From Streptomyces mobaraensis NBRC 13819 = DSM 40847 (lineage in GTDB: Bacteria > Actinomycetota > Actinomycetes > Streptomycetales > Streptomycetaceae): a stretch of DNA of 64,000 bases. Location: NCBI RefSeq assembly GCF_017916255.1, contig NZ_CP072827.1, forward strand, positions 1,178,001 to 1,242,000, read 5' to 3'. Position numbers and translations under genes: made by a program. Position 1 is the first letter of the stretch, and each line of letters starts with the position of its first letter. The notes beneath the pieces were generated by a model that was given only the letters and a program-made list of their open reading frames with translations, did no database searches and was not told the origin of the DNA. Shown piece by piece: positions 7,705 to 16,764 of this stretch.

Positions 7705-10359
7705 ATGTCCCAGCTCGACCAGCTGCCCGACCACGACCCGGCCGAGGTCGCCGAATGGCTGGAGTCCCTGGACTCCGCCGTCCGGGCCGGCGGGCCGCAC
7801 CGGGCCGCGTACCTGTTGCGGCGGATGACCGAGCACGCCGCACGCACCGGCGTGGACCTCCCCCCGCTCACCGGGACCCCGTACGTCAACACCATCCCGA
7901 CCGCCGAGGAGCCGGAGCACCCCGGTGACGAGGACGTGGAACGCCGCATCACCGCCTGGAACCGGTGGAACGCCGCCGCCATGGTCAGCCGCGGCAACCA
8001 CCGCGCCGGGCTCGGCGGCCACATCGCGACCTACGCCTCGGCCGCCTGGCTGTACGAGACGGGCTTCCAGCACTTCTTCCGCGGCAAGGAGGCCGACGGC
8101 AGCGGGGACCAGCTGTTCCTCCAGGGCCACGCCTCCCCCGGCGTCTACGCCCGCGCCTTCCTGGAGGGCCGGATCGGCGCGGACCGGCTCGACCGGTTCC
8201 GCCAGGAGGCGGGCGGCGACGGACTGCCGTCGTATCCGCACCCGCGCCGACTGCCGTGGTTCTGGGAGTTCCCCACGGTGTCGATGGGGCTGGGGCCGCT
8301 CTCCGCGGTCTACCAGGCGCGCTTCAACCGCTACCTGGAGCACCGGGGCATCAAGGACACCTCACGGTCCCGGGTGTGGGCGTTCCTCGGCGACGGCGAG
8401 ATGGACGAGCCCGAGTCGACCGCCGCCCTCACCCTCGCCGCGCGCGAACGCCTGGACAACCTCACCTTCGTCGTCAACTGCAACCTCCAGCGCCTCGACG
8501 GTCCCGTCCGCCCCAATTTCAAGATCGTGCAGGAGCTGGAGGCACAGTTCCGGGCGGCCGGCTGGAACGTCGTCAAGGCGCTGTGGGGGACCGCGTGGGA
8601 CGGCGTCCTCGCCCGGGACACCACCGGCGCGCTCGTCCGGAGGCTGGGCGAGGTCCCGGACGCCCAGTTCCAGACCTACGCCACCCGGGACGCCGGCTAC
8701 GTCCGCGACCACTTCTTCGGCACCGACCCGGCGCTGCGCGCGCTCGGCGCCGGGCTGGGCGACGCGGAGCTGCTGGAGCTGTTCGGCGCGTCCCGCGCGG
8801 GGCACGAGCCGCGCAAGGTGTACGCCGCCTACCGGGCCGCGGTCGACCACCGGGGCGCTCCCAGCGTCGTCCTGGTCCAGACGGTCAAGGGGCACACGCT
8901 CGGCCCCGGTTTCGCGTCCCGGAACGCCAACCACCAGATGAAGAAGCTGACGGGTGGCGAGTTCCGCGCCCTGCGGGACCTGCTCGACCTGCCCATCCCC
9001 GACCGGGAGCTGGACGGCGAGGTGCCGCCCTACGGCCACCCGGGCGAGGACTCCCCCGAGGTCCGGTACCTGCGCGAGCGCCGCGCGGCGCTGGGCGGCC
9101 CGGCCCCGGCCCGCCGGGTGACCGCCGTGGCGCTGCCGCGGCCGGGGTCCCGGCCGTTCGAGAACCTGGCCAAGGGCTCCGGGACCCAGGAGATCGCCAC
9201 CACCATGGCGTTCGTCCGGCTGGTCAAGGACCTGATGCGGGACGAGGAGACCGGACGGCGCTGGGTCCCGGTGGTCCCGGACGAGGCCCGTACGTTCGGC
9301 ATGGAGTCCCTGTTCCCGTCGGCGGGCCTCTACTCGCCGTCCGGGCAGACCTACGACCCCGTCGACCGCGACCAGCTCCTCTACTACCGGGAGGCGCGGG
9401 ACGGGCAGATCCTCAACGAGGGGATCACGGAGGCGGGTTCGCTGGCCTCCTTCACGGCCGCCGCCACCTCGTACGCGACGCACGGCGAGCCGATGATCCC
9501 GTTCTACATCTTCTACTCGATGTTCGGCTGGCAGCGCACGGCCGACCAGTTCTGGTCGCTGGCCGACCAGTTGGGGCGCGGTTTCGTCATCGGAGCGACC
9601 GCCGGGCGCACCACGATGACCGGCGAGGGCCTCCAGCACGCCGACGGGCACTCGCACCTGATCGCCTCCACCAACCCGGCGGCCGTCGCCTACGACCCGG
9701 CGTTCGCCTACGAGGTGGCGGTGATCGTGCGCGAGGGCCTGCGGCGGATGTTCGGACCGGAGGCGGAGGACGTCTTCTACTACCTGACCGTCTACAACGA
9801 GCCCAAGGTCCAGCCGCCGATGCCGCCCGGAGTGGAGGAGGGCGTCCTCAAGGGCCTCTACCGCTACCGGGAGGCGGACGGCCTGCCCGCCGACGCGCCC
9901 CGGCTGCAACTGCTGTCCTCCGGCACGGCCGTCCACTGGGCCCTGGACGCCCAGCGGCTGCTCGCCGACGCGTGGGGCGTGGCCGCCGACGTCTGGTCCG
10001 CGCCGTCCTGGACGGAGCTGCGCCGCGACGCCCTGGCGTGCGACGCGGCCCGGCTGCGGGGCGAGGAACGGGTCCCGTACGTCACGCGGGCGCTGCGAGG
10101 CGCCCCGGGACCGGTGTTGGCGGTCAGCGACTGGATGCGAGCGGTTCCGGACCAGATCGCGCCGTGGGTCGAGCAGGACTGGACGTCCCTGGGCACGGAC
10201 GGGTTCGGCCTCTCCGACACCCGGGAAGCGGCCCGCCGGCACTTCGGCGTCGATCCGGGGGCGATCGCGGTGGCGGCGCTGGACGCGCTGGCGCGCCGGG
10301 GCGAGGTGAAGCCGGAGACGGTACGGGAGGCGGCGGCGCGGTACGGGACGGGAGGCTGA
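7705..10359 (+). CDS. aceE: Pyruvate dehydrogenase E1 component, homodimeric type
   Basis: An 884-residue thiamine-diphosphate enzyme that decarboxylates pyruvate and passes the acetyl group to the lipoyl E2. Length and sequence fit the homodimeric AceE family. The N-terminal half has the conserved NRGNH-like [16 protein letters not shown] stretch and the ThDP/Mg site [10 protein letters not shown] followed by [11 protein letters not shown]. The middle has the [11 protein letters not shown] and [12 protein letters not shown] segments of the pyrimidine-binding domain. The start is ATG 7705 behind a GGGGGG-type site. It is monocistronic here; E2 and E3 genes are not in the window. The palindrome and promoter upstream suggest dedicated regulation. 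Confidence 0.96.
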   Translation: MSQLDQLPDHDPAEVAEWLESLDSAVRAGGPHRAAYLLRRMTEHAARTGVDLPPLTGTPYVNTIPTAEEPEHPGDEDVERRITAWNRWNAAAMVSRGNHRAGLGGHIATYASAAWLYETGFQHFFRGKEADGSGDQLFLQGHASPGVYARAFLEGRIGADRLDRFRQEAGGDGLPSYPHPRRLPWFWEFPTVSMGLGPLSAVYQARFNRYLEHRGIKDTSRSRVWAFLGDGEMDEPESTAALTLAARERLDNLTFVVNCNLQRLDGPVRPNFKIVQELEAQFRAAGWNVVKALWGTAWDGVLARDTTGALVRRLGEVPDAQFQTYATRDAGYVRDHFFGTDPALRALGAGLGDAELLELFGASRAGHEPRKVYAAYRAAVDHRGAPSVVLVQTVKGHTLGPGFASRNANHQMKKLTGGEFRALRDLLDLPIPDRELDGEVPPYGHPGEDSPEVRYLRERRAALGGPAPARRVTAVALPRPGSRPFENLAKGSGTQEIATTMAFVRLVKDLMRDEETGRRWVPVVPDEARTFGMESLFPSAGLYSPSGQTYDPVDRDQLLYYREARDGQILNEGITEAGSLASFTAAATSYATHGEPMIPFYIFYSMFGWQRTADQFWSLADQLGRGFVIGATAGRTTMTGEGLQHADGHSHLIASTNPAAVAYDPAFAYEVAVIVREGLRRMFGPEAEDVFYYLTVYNEPKVQPPMPPGVEEGVLKGLYRYREADGLPADAPRLQLLSSGTAVHWALDAQRLLADAWGVAADVWSAPSWTELRRDALACDAARLRGEERVPYVTRALRGAPGPVLAVSDWMRAVPDQIAPWVEQDWTSLGTDGFGLSDTREAARRHFGVDPGAIAVAALDALARRGEVKPETVREAAARYGTGG

Positions 10360-10389
10360 GCCCGGGCGCCAACCGCCGCGCGGCGCGGG

Positions 10390-10794
10390 CTACTTGGCGG
10401 GCGGGCCGGCCGGCTCTCCGGCCGCGCCGCCCTTCCCCGCCTTCTTCCCGGCCTTCTCTGCCTTCTCTGCCTTCTCTGCCGTTCCGGCCGTCCCTGCCTT
10501 CCCCGTCGTCCCCGCCATCCCCGCCGTCCCCGCCGTCCCCGGCTTCCCGTTGGCGGCGGCCCGCTTGCGGCGCCGCCGGGACGGCAGCCACGCCACACTG
10601 TCGTCGTCACCGACGAACCGCCCGAGCGCGCCCTTGACCACCGAGAGGGCGGCGGGCAGGGCCGCGATGGCGGCGGCCTTGAGCGCGGAGACGTCGGTCA
10701 GGTCGAACCCGTCGGCGATGAGCAGGCCCAGGAAGGTGGTCAGGTAGGCGGCGATGGTCCGTTCGGCTATGTCGGCGAGCACCTTCTTGTTCAT
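10390..10794 (-). CDS. Holin-like protein (phage r1t holin type) with low-complexity tail
   Basis: A 134-residue protein. The first 75 residues resemble r1t-type phage holins: a charged N-terminus, hydrophobic helix AAYLTTFLGLLIADGFDLT, then SALKAAAIAALPAALSVVKG. The remaining half is a repetitive tail built from GTAG, KAG and EKA units. It is convergent with aceE and divergent from the aldehyde dehydrogenase, with no other phage gene beside it. Streptomyces chromosomes often carry such orphan holin-like genes, whose function is unknown. The start is ATG 10794; the tail repeats could change length by slippage. Confidence 0.7.
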   Translation of the reverse strand: MNKKVLADIAERTIAAYLTTFLGLLIADGFDLTDVSALKAAAIAALPAALSVVKGALGRFVGDDDSVAWLPSRRRRKRAAANGKPGTAGTAGMAGTTGKAGTAGTAEKAEKAEKAGKKAGKGGAAGEPAGPPAK

Positions 10795-10944
10795 GGGTCC
10801 GTCCGTCTCTTTCCGTCTCGTTCGGTGGGGGTCTGATGATGTGTACACCACACCATCGGGGCCTACGGCAAGCCGTCCGTGGGTAGCGATCCGGCGTCGC
10901 CGCCCGTGACGGCACGGGCGGCCGTGCCCGAGGAGGTGGGCCGC

Positions 10945-12468
10945 ATGGCCCGTTACGCGTCCCCCGGCTCCCCCGACGCCGTGGTCTCGTACCGTCCGCG
11001 GTACGACCACTGGATCGGTGGCGAGTACCGTCCGCCCGCGCGGGGCGGCTACTTCGAGAACCCGACGCCGGTGAACGGCGAGCCGTTCACCGAGGTCGCG
11101 CGGGGCACCGCCGAGGACGTCGAGCGCGCCCTGGATGCCGCCCACGCCGCGGCCCCCGCCTGGGGCCGCACGGCGCCGGCCGAGCGCGCGGCGGTCCTGC
11201 TCCGCGTCGCGGACCGCATGGAGGAACACCTGGAGGCGCTCGCCGTCGCCGAGTCCTGGGAGAACGGCAAGCCCGTCCGCGAGACGCTGGCCGCCGACAT
11301 ACCGCTGGCCGTCGACCACTTCCGGTACTTCGCGGGGGCGTTACGCGCCCAGGAGGGCGGCCTGTCCGAGCTGGACGAGGACACCGTCGCGTACCACTTC
11401 CACGAACCGCTCGGCGTGGTCGCCCAGATCATCCCCTGGAACTTCCCCCTGCTGATGGCGGCCTGGAAACTGGCCCCGGCCCTCGCCGCCGGCAACGCGG
11501 TCGTCCTCAAACCGGCCGAGCAGACGCCGGCGTCGATCCACGTCTGGCTGGACCTGGTGGCCGATCTCCTCCCCCCGGGCGTGGTGAACGTCGTCAACGG
11601 CTTCGGGGTGGAAGCCGGCAAGCCGCTGGCGGCCAGCCCGCGCGTCGCCAAGATCGCGTTCACGGGCGAGACCACGACCGGCCGCCTGATCATGCAGTAC
11701 GCGGCCGAGAACCTGCGCCCGGTCACCCTCGAACTGGGCGGCAAGAGCCCCAACATCTTCTTCGACGACGTCTCCGCCGCGGACGACGACTTCCGCGACA
11801 AGGCCCTCGAGGGCTTCACCATGTTCGCCCTCAACCAGGGCGAGGTCTGCACCTGCCCGTCCCGCGCCCTGATCCAGCGCGGCCACTACGCGGACTTCCT
11901 CACCGCCGGCATCGCCCGCACCGAGGCGATCGTCCCGGGCCACCCCCTGGACACGGACACCATGATCGGCGCCCAGGCGTCCAACGACCAACTGGAGAAG
12001 ATCCTCTCCTACTTCGACATCGGCAGACAGGAGGGCGCCCGCGTCCTCACCGGCGGCCGACGCGCCGACCCCGGCGGCGAGTTGAAGGGCGGCTACTACG
12101 TGGAGCCCACGATCCTCGAGGGCACCAACCGCATGCGCGTCTTCCAGGAGGAGATCTTCGGCCCCGTCGTCGCCGTCACCCCCTTCACCGACTTCGACGA
12201 CGCCATGGCCCTCGCCAACGACACCCTCTACGGCCTCGGCGCCGGCGTCTGGACCCGCGACGGCACCACCGCCTACCGCGCCGGCCGCACCCTCCAGGCC
12301 GGCCGCGTCTGGACCAACTGCTACCACCAATACCCGGCCGCGGCCGCCTTCGGCGGCTACAAACAATCGGGCATCGGCCGCGAGGGCCACCGCATGACGC
12401 TGGAGCACTACCAACAGACGAAGAATCTTCTGGTCTCGTACTCCCCGAAGAAGCTCGGCTTCTTCTAG
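10945..12468 (+). CDS. NAD(P)-dependent aldehyde dehydrogenase, acetaldehyde/ExaC type
   Basis: A 507-residue enzyme oxidising an aldehyde (acetaldehyde type) to the acid. The general base lies in LELGGKSPN (Glu263) and the catalytic Cys in [11 protein letters not shown] (Cys302), with the IIPWNFPLL cofactor segment at 162-170. The length equals the AldA/ExaC group. The start is ATG 10945 behind AGGAGG. The last 20 or so codons, encoding [13 protein letters not shown], are the insertion site of mobile elements. Partial copies of this 3' end recur at 23568 and 26719, so the terminal codons and terminator now present were probably supplied by the incoming element without breaking the reading frame. 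Confidence 0.94.
   Translation: MARYASPGSPDAVVSYRPRYDHWIGGEYRPPARGGYFENPTPVNGEPFTEVARGTAEDVERALDAAHAAAPAWGRTAPAERAAVLLRVADRMEEHLEALAVAESWENGKPVRETLAADIPLAVDHFRYFAGALRAQEGGLSELDEDTVAYHFHEPLGVVAQIIPWNFPLLMAAWKLAPALAAGNAVVLKPAEQTPASIHVWLDLVADLLPPGVVNVVNGFGVEAGKPLAASPRVAKIAFTGETTTGRLIMQYAAENLRPVTLELGGKSPNIFFDDVSAADDDFRDKALEGFTMFALNQGEVCTCPSRALIQRGHYADFLTAGIARTEAIVPGHPLDTDTMIGAQASNDQLEKILSYFDIGRQEGARVLTGGRRADPGGELKGGYYVEPTILEGTNRMRVFQEEIFGPVVAVTPFTDFDDAMALANDTLYGLGAGVWTRDGTTAYRAGRTLQAGRVWTNCYHQYPAAAAFGGYKQSGIGREGHRMTLEHYQQTKNLLVSYSPKKLGFF
12420..12468 (+). repeat. attL: 3' end of aldehyde dehydrogenase gene, copy 1
   Basis: The core TACTCCCCGAAGAAGCTCGG (12439-12458) recurs exactly at 23568-23587 and with two changes at 26719-26738, each time followed by a TTCTTCTAG-like end. 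An integrase gene lies 165 bases downstream. This arrangement is that of attachment sites left by site-specific integration in a gene's 3' end. Confidence 0.85.
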
Positions 12469-12478
12469 GGGCACCAAA

Positions 12479-12518
12479 AAAGGCGCCTGACCTGGGCTTT
12501 CGCCCGTCAGGCGCCTTT
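12479..12518. terminator. Strong hairpin after aldehyde dehydrogenase
   Basis: Perfect 13-bp arms AAAGGCGCCTGAC (12479-12491) and GTCAGGCGCCTTT (12506-12518) with a 14-base loop, preceded by an A-run and followed by TTTG. It can end transcription in either direction and belongs to the inserted element, because the other copies of the gene end are followed by a different hairpin. Confidence 0.85.
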
Positions 12519-12632
12519 GTTGAGGCTCCAATCCGGCAGGGACCGGATTGCGTGTCATCTCCCAGTTTCTCCCACAGCCATCCCACTCCCGACCAGCTGT
12601 TCCGGTCTATTTCCGGTCCAAACCCGGTCCGC

Positions 12633-14021
12633 TCATCCCGCTGCCGCCGAGCCCCCGCTGACGCGGTCCCATTCCTGCATGGACTGCTCGATGAGGCGGT
12701 TGGCGTGGTCCCGGACGCCGTCGAGGAACTTGGCGTAGTAGCGGAAGAGGACCTCGATGCTCTGCCCCGCTCGCCGGGCGCATTCCGCCGGGTCCACACC
12801 CGAGTGCAGCCAGAAGGAGATGCCGGCGTGCCGCAGGTCGTAAGGCCGCTTGGCGAGACCAGCGGCGAGTTCGGTCCGCGTCAGGACGTAGTCTCGTGCG
12901 CGCGACCAGGTGGTCCCGTACGCGGCGGCGTCCACGTAGTTGCCGGCCTCGTTGCGGAACAGCCGGCCGTCCGGCGTCACGCCGTAGCGTTCGATGTGTG
13001 CAAGCAGCATGCGCACGAACTGTGGAGGAATCGGCACCAGTCGCGTGGCTGTGGCCGCACGGCGCTTGAGCGAGTGCACTTCGTGCACCGCGCCGTCGTC
13101 CGTCCAGTCCTTCCCGGCGATGACAACCCCGCCCGACAGGTTAAGCATCCCCCATCCCGTCTCGGGCAGATGACACTGCTCAAGCCGGAGATGAATGACC
13201 TCCGCCGGGCGCATGGCCGCGTAGTACATACAACCGAAGAACGCCTCGAGATGGGGCCCTCGGCCCGGCTGCTGGGCGACCGACGAAAGCAGTCTGCCGA
13301 CCTGCGCCGGGTTGGGGACAGAAGCCGGGTCTACCTCCTCGTTGACCCCCGGAGGGTTCCATCGCAGCCCCTTGAGGGGGTTCTCAGTGAAGTAACCTTT
13401 CTCCAGCGCCGTGTTGAGGGCTTCGCTGAACGCGGCACGCTTCCGACGAGCCGTCTTTGCCGCTGCGGGCTTCCCGTCAAGCTTGCGGCACAGCGCGTCG
13501 AGCGCCCGACGCAGCACGTCGGCTTCGGCCAATGCGCTCAGGGGCAGGGAGTTGCGCTTCATCCAGTTCAGCGCCTTCTGCCACTCCTCGTCAGGTTCCC
13601 GCGCCCACGCGTTCTTGTTGAACGCCCACGAGTAAAGTGCGCGTCGTAGCACTCGTGGCTCCGGATAGCTGACCCCGGGACGGACGAGAGCAGGCGTAAT
13701 CGTGGCGAAGGCATCGGCCAGAGTGCGGCGCGTATTGCCCGGTGTGCGATCCCAACGCTGGTCGATGTATTCGTGCGCGAGGTCGTACCACGTCGTACGC
13801 TGCTTGATCGCTCGCAGTTCGGACGCGGGAAGGCCGGTCTCCTGGTCGAACGGCTCACCTTCGCGCGCTGCGGTCATGAGCTTGGCGCGTCGGCTCTCAG
13901 CAAGACCGGAAGTGCTGAACGATTCGGAACGTTCGCGCCCGTCGACCGCCCACCGAACCTGGAACGCGTTACGGCGGCCGGCGCGCTCGCGCGTCTCCCA
14001 GAACCGGACGTTGTAGCTCAT
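12633..14021 (-). CDS. int: Tyrosine recombinase, integrase of element A
   Basis: A 462-residue site-specific recombinase. The C-terminal catalytic domain has Arg271 (AAMRPAEVIHL), Lys319 (HSLKRRA), Arg397 in RPYDLRHAG (Tyr in place of the usual first His of HxxR) and the nucleophile in VLFRYYAKFL (Tyr428 or 429). It faces the attL core in the aldehyde dehydrogenase 3' end and should catalyse integration and excision there. The ATG at 14021 overlaps the stop of the excisionase gene (ATGA). A decayed homologue sharing VDAAAYGTTWSRA and PYDLRHAG lies at 24733-25180, beside the next attachment-site copies. The gene looks intact. Confidence 0.95.
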   Translation of the reverse strand: MSYNVRFWETRERAGRRNAFQVRWAVDGRERSESFSTSGLAESRRAKLMTAAREGEPFDQETGLPASELRAIKQRTTWYDLAHEYIDQRWDRTPGNTRRTLADAFATITPALVRPGVSYPEPRVLRRALYSWAFNKNAWAREPDEEWQKALNWMKRNSLPLSALAEADVLRRALDALCRKLDGKPAAAKTARRKRAAFSEALNTALEKGYFTENPLKGLRWNPPGVNEEVDPASVPNPAQVGRLLSSVAQQPGRGPHLEAFFGCMYYAAMRPAEVIHLRLEQCHLPETGWGMLNLSGGVVIAGKDWTDDGAVHEVHSLKRRAATATRLVPIPPQFVRMLLAHIERYGVTPDGRLFRNEAGNYVDAAAYGTTWSRARDYVLTRTELAAGLAKRPYDLRHAGISFWLHSGVDPAECARRAGQSIEVLFRYYAKFLDGVRDHANRLIEQSMQEWDRVSGGSAAAG

Positions 14022-14215
14022 GCCCAATTTATGGAGTCCCTCTCACACGCCTCCCACCAGGCGTCCAGGTCGCTGCGACGACATCGCAGCTCACCGTTCG
14101 GCAGTTTGACCATGCGCGGTGCCAGCCCCCGGGCACGCAGCCGGTAAAAAGCGGACGGACTCATGCGGATTTCCGCAAGTACTTCTGTAAGTTTCAGGGC
14201 AGGCGGACGTGCCAC
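14018..14215 (-). CDS. xis: Excisionase-like helix-turn-helix protein
   Basis: A 65-residue protein from GTG 14215 with AAAGGTGG upstream. It has the MerR/HTH_17 pattern: LTEVLAEIRMSPSAFYRLRARG, then PNGELRCRRSDLDAWWE. Such proteins sit directly upstream of integrase genes in actinomycete integrative elements and bias recombination towards excision by bending DNA. Its stop overlaps the integrase start. A longer reading of the frame (to 14749) is unlikely to be one protein because the excisionase domain is complete from GTG 14215. Confidence 0.85.
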   Translation of the reverse strand: MARPPALKLTEVLAEIRMSPSAFYRLRARGLAPRMVKLPNGELRCRRSDLDAWWEACERDSINWA

Positions 14216-14803
14216 TGACTGCCACCTTTCGGCTGAGCGGTTGCGAAGAATGGGGAGGCAAGCGGCCATACGAGAGGTTTCGACAGGCTGCCACGCGCAG
14301 GATTCGGCCAGCAGCGATAAACAGCCAGGAGACATCGTTGGGCACGTCACAAACTCCCAGGGGCTCACTTGAGCTTCACCGACGACGGGAAAGCGCAGCC
14401 ATTGGCCAACCAGCAAAAGCCGACCGACCCCAAACCTCCTTATCGATGCCCGGCGGCTAACCCGCTGTTCGCGCGACTCCACCGCCAAGCACAGCCGGTT
14501 GCGAACGACACCAATGGTCCGGAGGATCCCCGGTTTGGCTAACAGGGGATCGTCGGCTATATAACGCCCAGCACGCCTCGGGCCGGGCAGGTCAGTCCGG
14601 TTATCAGGAAGCCAAGCGGTACGAGCGCAGGGTCGGCCCCCATGGGACGCCTCGGGAACGAGGAGACCGCCATCGGCGAGACAGGCAAGACTGCGGGCAA
14701 CCGCCGTTTCCCGGACCCCTAAGGCACTGGCGATGCGCCTCGCGTTCACCCCGGAACGCCTGGCGACGTAAGCAAGAACCGTTCCATCAGAGCGGACATC
14801 TCG
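14216..14803 (-). pseudogene. Degenerate coding region with winged-helix-like fragment
   Basis: An open minus frame runs from the stop at 14804-14806 into the excisionase frame. Its first part has a helix-turn-helix look (VLAYVARRSGVNARRIASALGVRETAVARSLACLADGGLLVPEA, about 14620-14780), as in small plasmid or element regulators. The rest (SREQRVSRRASIRRF and on) has no protein-like pattern. Base composition is lower in G+C than around it, and a TTA codon occurs. I read it as the remnant of a regulatory gene of the integrative element. Confidence 0.35.
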
Positions 14804-14965
14804 TTAGAGAAGATCGTCCGCCAAGAACCCGGCCAGGCAGACGCACAAACACAGAGCTGTGGCGAGAGCGTCGAATTCGTCAGCCTGCTGGGCTACGAAA
14901 GCGATCAGCGTACCGAGGGCGAACAGGACCGGGGCAACGGACCGCAGGGTGTGTGGTTTTTCCGC
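14804..14965 (-). pseudogene. Fragment of small two-helix membrane protein (Spd-like)
   Basis: The minus frame ending at TAA 14804-14806 encodes about 50 residues with two hydrophobic stretches, SVAPVLFALGTLIAFVA and ALATALCLCVCLAGFLA. This resembles small spread-type membrane proteins of Streptomyces conjugative elements. No ATG or GTG with a ribosome binding site precedes it, so it is probably truncated. It supports descent of element A from an integrative conjugative element that has lost replication and transfer genes. Confidence 0.4.
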
Positions 14966-15064
14966 TAGACAGTGGAACTCCTGATGCAGTTTAGGGACAC
15001 GGCGGCACTAAAGAGCTACCGCCGGCGCGGTATTTCCGCGGGGGTGTTGTACGTTGACATGGCT

Positions 15065-15336
15065 CGCCGCACGGTTCCAGCCCTTAAGGGTTCTTTCTCG
15101 TCTGCCATGAGCGAATGCGCCGGTCCACCGGCCGACGCGTCTCGACGTCGACCGGCACCATGCCGTTGTTGCGCCCTTGCGCATGGCGTACTCGTCGACG
15201 TCGACCACCCGCGGGGCTGGGAACTCCGGCTCGGGCAGGGACGCGACCAGCCACGGAACCGTGCTCCGGCTGACGAGCACCCCGAAGACGCGGGCCAAGC
15301 GAGCCCCGGCGCGGCCGGCCAGCGCCAGGCCGACGT
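15065..15336 (-). pseudogene. ISL3-family transposase fragment
   Basis: The minus strand encodes GRAGARLARVFGVLVSRST followed by PRVVDVDEYAMRKG, matching the start of the catalytic domain of ISL3 transposases. A frameshift follows; the other frame continues as VPVDVETRRPVDRR. The 5' part of the gene is missing because the IS256-type element begins at 15337. The insertion, or a deletion with it, inactivated an older IS. Confidence 0.65.
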
Positions 15337-16709
15337 GGGTCTGTACGGTCAACGATGGATCTTCGAACAGGAGTGACACCTGATGACAGACGTGATTGTC
15401 GCGGCTGAGGCCGTCGAGGAAGTGAAGCCCGCCGGTGCGCCCGGTGCTCTGGACGACCAGCTGATCGGCCAGCTGGTGGACCGTGCGAAGGCGGACGGGA
15501 TCAGGCTGACCGGCGAGGGCGGGCTGCTGCAGCAGTTGACGAAGCGGATCCTCGAGTCCGCCCTCGAGGGCGAGATCACGGACCATCTCGGGCATGAGAA
15601 GCACGAGAAGGCCGACAGCGGCAACGTCCGTAACGGCACGAGAGCCAAGACCGTGCTGACGGACGTGGGGCCGGTCGAGATCGATGTGCCCCGGGACCGG
15701 TCGGGTTCGTTCAAGCCGCAGATCGTCCGCAAGCGGCAGCGCCGGCTGTCCGGCGTCGACGAGATGGTGCTCTCGCTGTCCGCCCGCGGCCTCATACACG
15801 GGGAGATATCGGCTCACCTCGCGGAGGTCTACGGCGCCGAGGTGTCCAAGACCATCATCTCCACGATCACCGACAAGGTGATCGACGGCATGAACGAGTG
15901 GCAGAACCGGCCGCTCGATTCGGTCTACCCGGTGCTGTTCATCGACTGCGTGCACGTGAAGCTGCGGGACGGCCAGGTCGCCAACCGGCCGATATATGTG
16001 GTCCTCGCGGTCACGGTCGAGGGCACCCGCGAGATCCTCGGCCTGTGGGCCGGCGACGGCGGCGAGGGCGCGAAGTACTGGCTCCAGGTCCTGACCGAGA
16101 TCAAGAACAGAGGCACTGAAGACGTCTGCATGGTCGTCTGCGACGGCCTGAAGGGGCTGCCCGATGCGATCGGGACGGTCTGGCCCCAGGCCATTACCCA
16201 GACGTGCGTGGTTCACCTGCTGCGGGCGTCGTTCCGTTACGCGGCCCGTCAGGACTGGGACAAGATCTCGAAGGCACTCAAGCCCGTCTACACCGCCCCG
16301 ACCCAGGATGTCGCGGAGGAGCGGTTCCTGGAGTTCTGCGAGACGTGGGGCAGGAAATACCCGGCGATCGTAAAGCTGTGGGAGAACGCCTGGGCCGAGT
16401 TCGTGCCCTTCCTCCAGTTCGACACCGAGATACGGCGAGTCGTCTGCACCACGAACGCTATCGAGTCGGTGAACGCGCGGATCCGCAAGGCCGTCCGAGC
16501 CCGCGGGCACTTCCCGAACGAGCAAGCCGCCCTCAAATGCGTCTACATGGCCATCATGAGCCTCGACCCCACCGGCCAGGGACGCAAACGCTGGACCCAG
16601 CGATGGAAGGCCGCCCTCAACGCCTTCGACATCACCTTCGACGGACGGCTCGCCGCCGCCCGTCGCTAAACCACAACAACCCCAGAAACACCGTCTACTG
16701 GACAGACCC
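15337..16709 (+). mobile_element. IS256-family insertion sequence
   Basis: About 1.37 kb bounded by imperfect inverted ends: GGGTCTGTACGGTCAACG at the left (15337) and, read from the right end (16709) inwards, GGGTCTGTCCAGTAGACG. One complete transposase gene lies between. I see no clear 8-9 bp target duplication, so the exact edges may be a few bases off or one flank has been rearranged. Confidence 0.75.
15383..16669 (+). CDS. IS256-family (Mutator-like) transposase
   Basis: A 428-residue DDE transposase of full family length. The first catalytic Asp is in FIDCVHVKLRDG, the second in VVCDGLKGLPDA, and the Glu region is TNAIESVNARIRK. The ATG at 15383 follows an AGGAGTGACACCTG leader. No frameshift is visible, so the element may still be active. 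Confidence 0.93.
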   Translation: MTDVIVAAEAVEEVKPAGAPGALDDQLIGQLVDRAKADGIRLTGEGGLLQQLTKRILESALEGEITDHLGHEKHEKADSGNVRNGTRAKTVLTDVGPVEIDVPRDRSGSFKPQIVRKRQRRLSGVDEMVLSLSARGLIHGEISAHLAEVYGAEVSKTIISTITDKVIDGMNEWQNRPLDSVYPVLFIDCVHVKLRDGQVANRPIYVVLAVTVEGTREILGLWAGDGGEGAKYWLQVLTEIKNRGTEDVCMVVCDGLKGLPDAIGTVWPQAITQTCVVHLLRASFRYAARQDWDKISKALKPVYTAPTQDVAEERFLEFCETWGRKYPAIVKLWENAWAEFVPFLQFDTEIRRVVCTTNAIESVNARIRKAVRARGHFPNEQAALKCVYMAIMSLDPTGQGRKRWTQRWKAALNAFDITFDGRLAAARR

Positions 16710-16764
16710 CCGCCTCGACATAGGACACGCTCTTACTACTCAGGGTGCCTGTAAGTAGATCAGT

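Noticed and set aside
10440..10560. Simple-repeat region as a separate plus-strand gene
   Set aside because: It is the low-complexity tail of the holin-like gene on the minus strand; plus-strand frames have no ribosome binding site.
15325..16720. Target-site duplication of the IS256 element
   Set aside because: The 8-9 bases flanking the proposed ends (GCCGACGT and CCGCCTCG) do not match, so I do not claim one.
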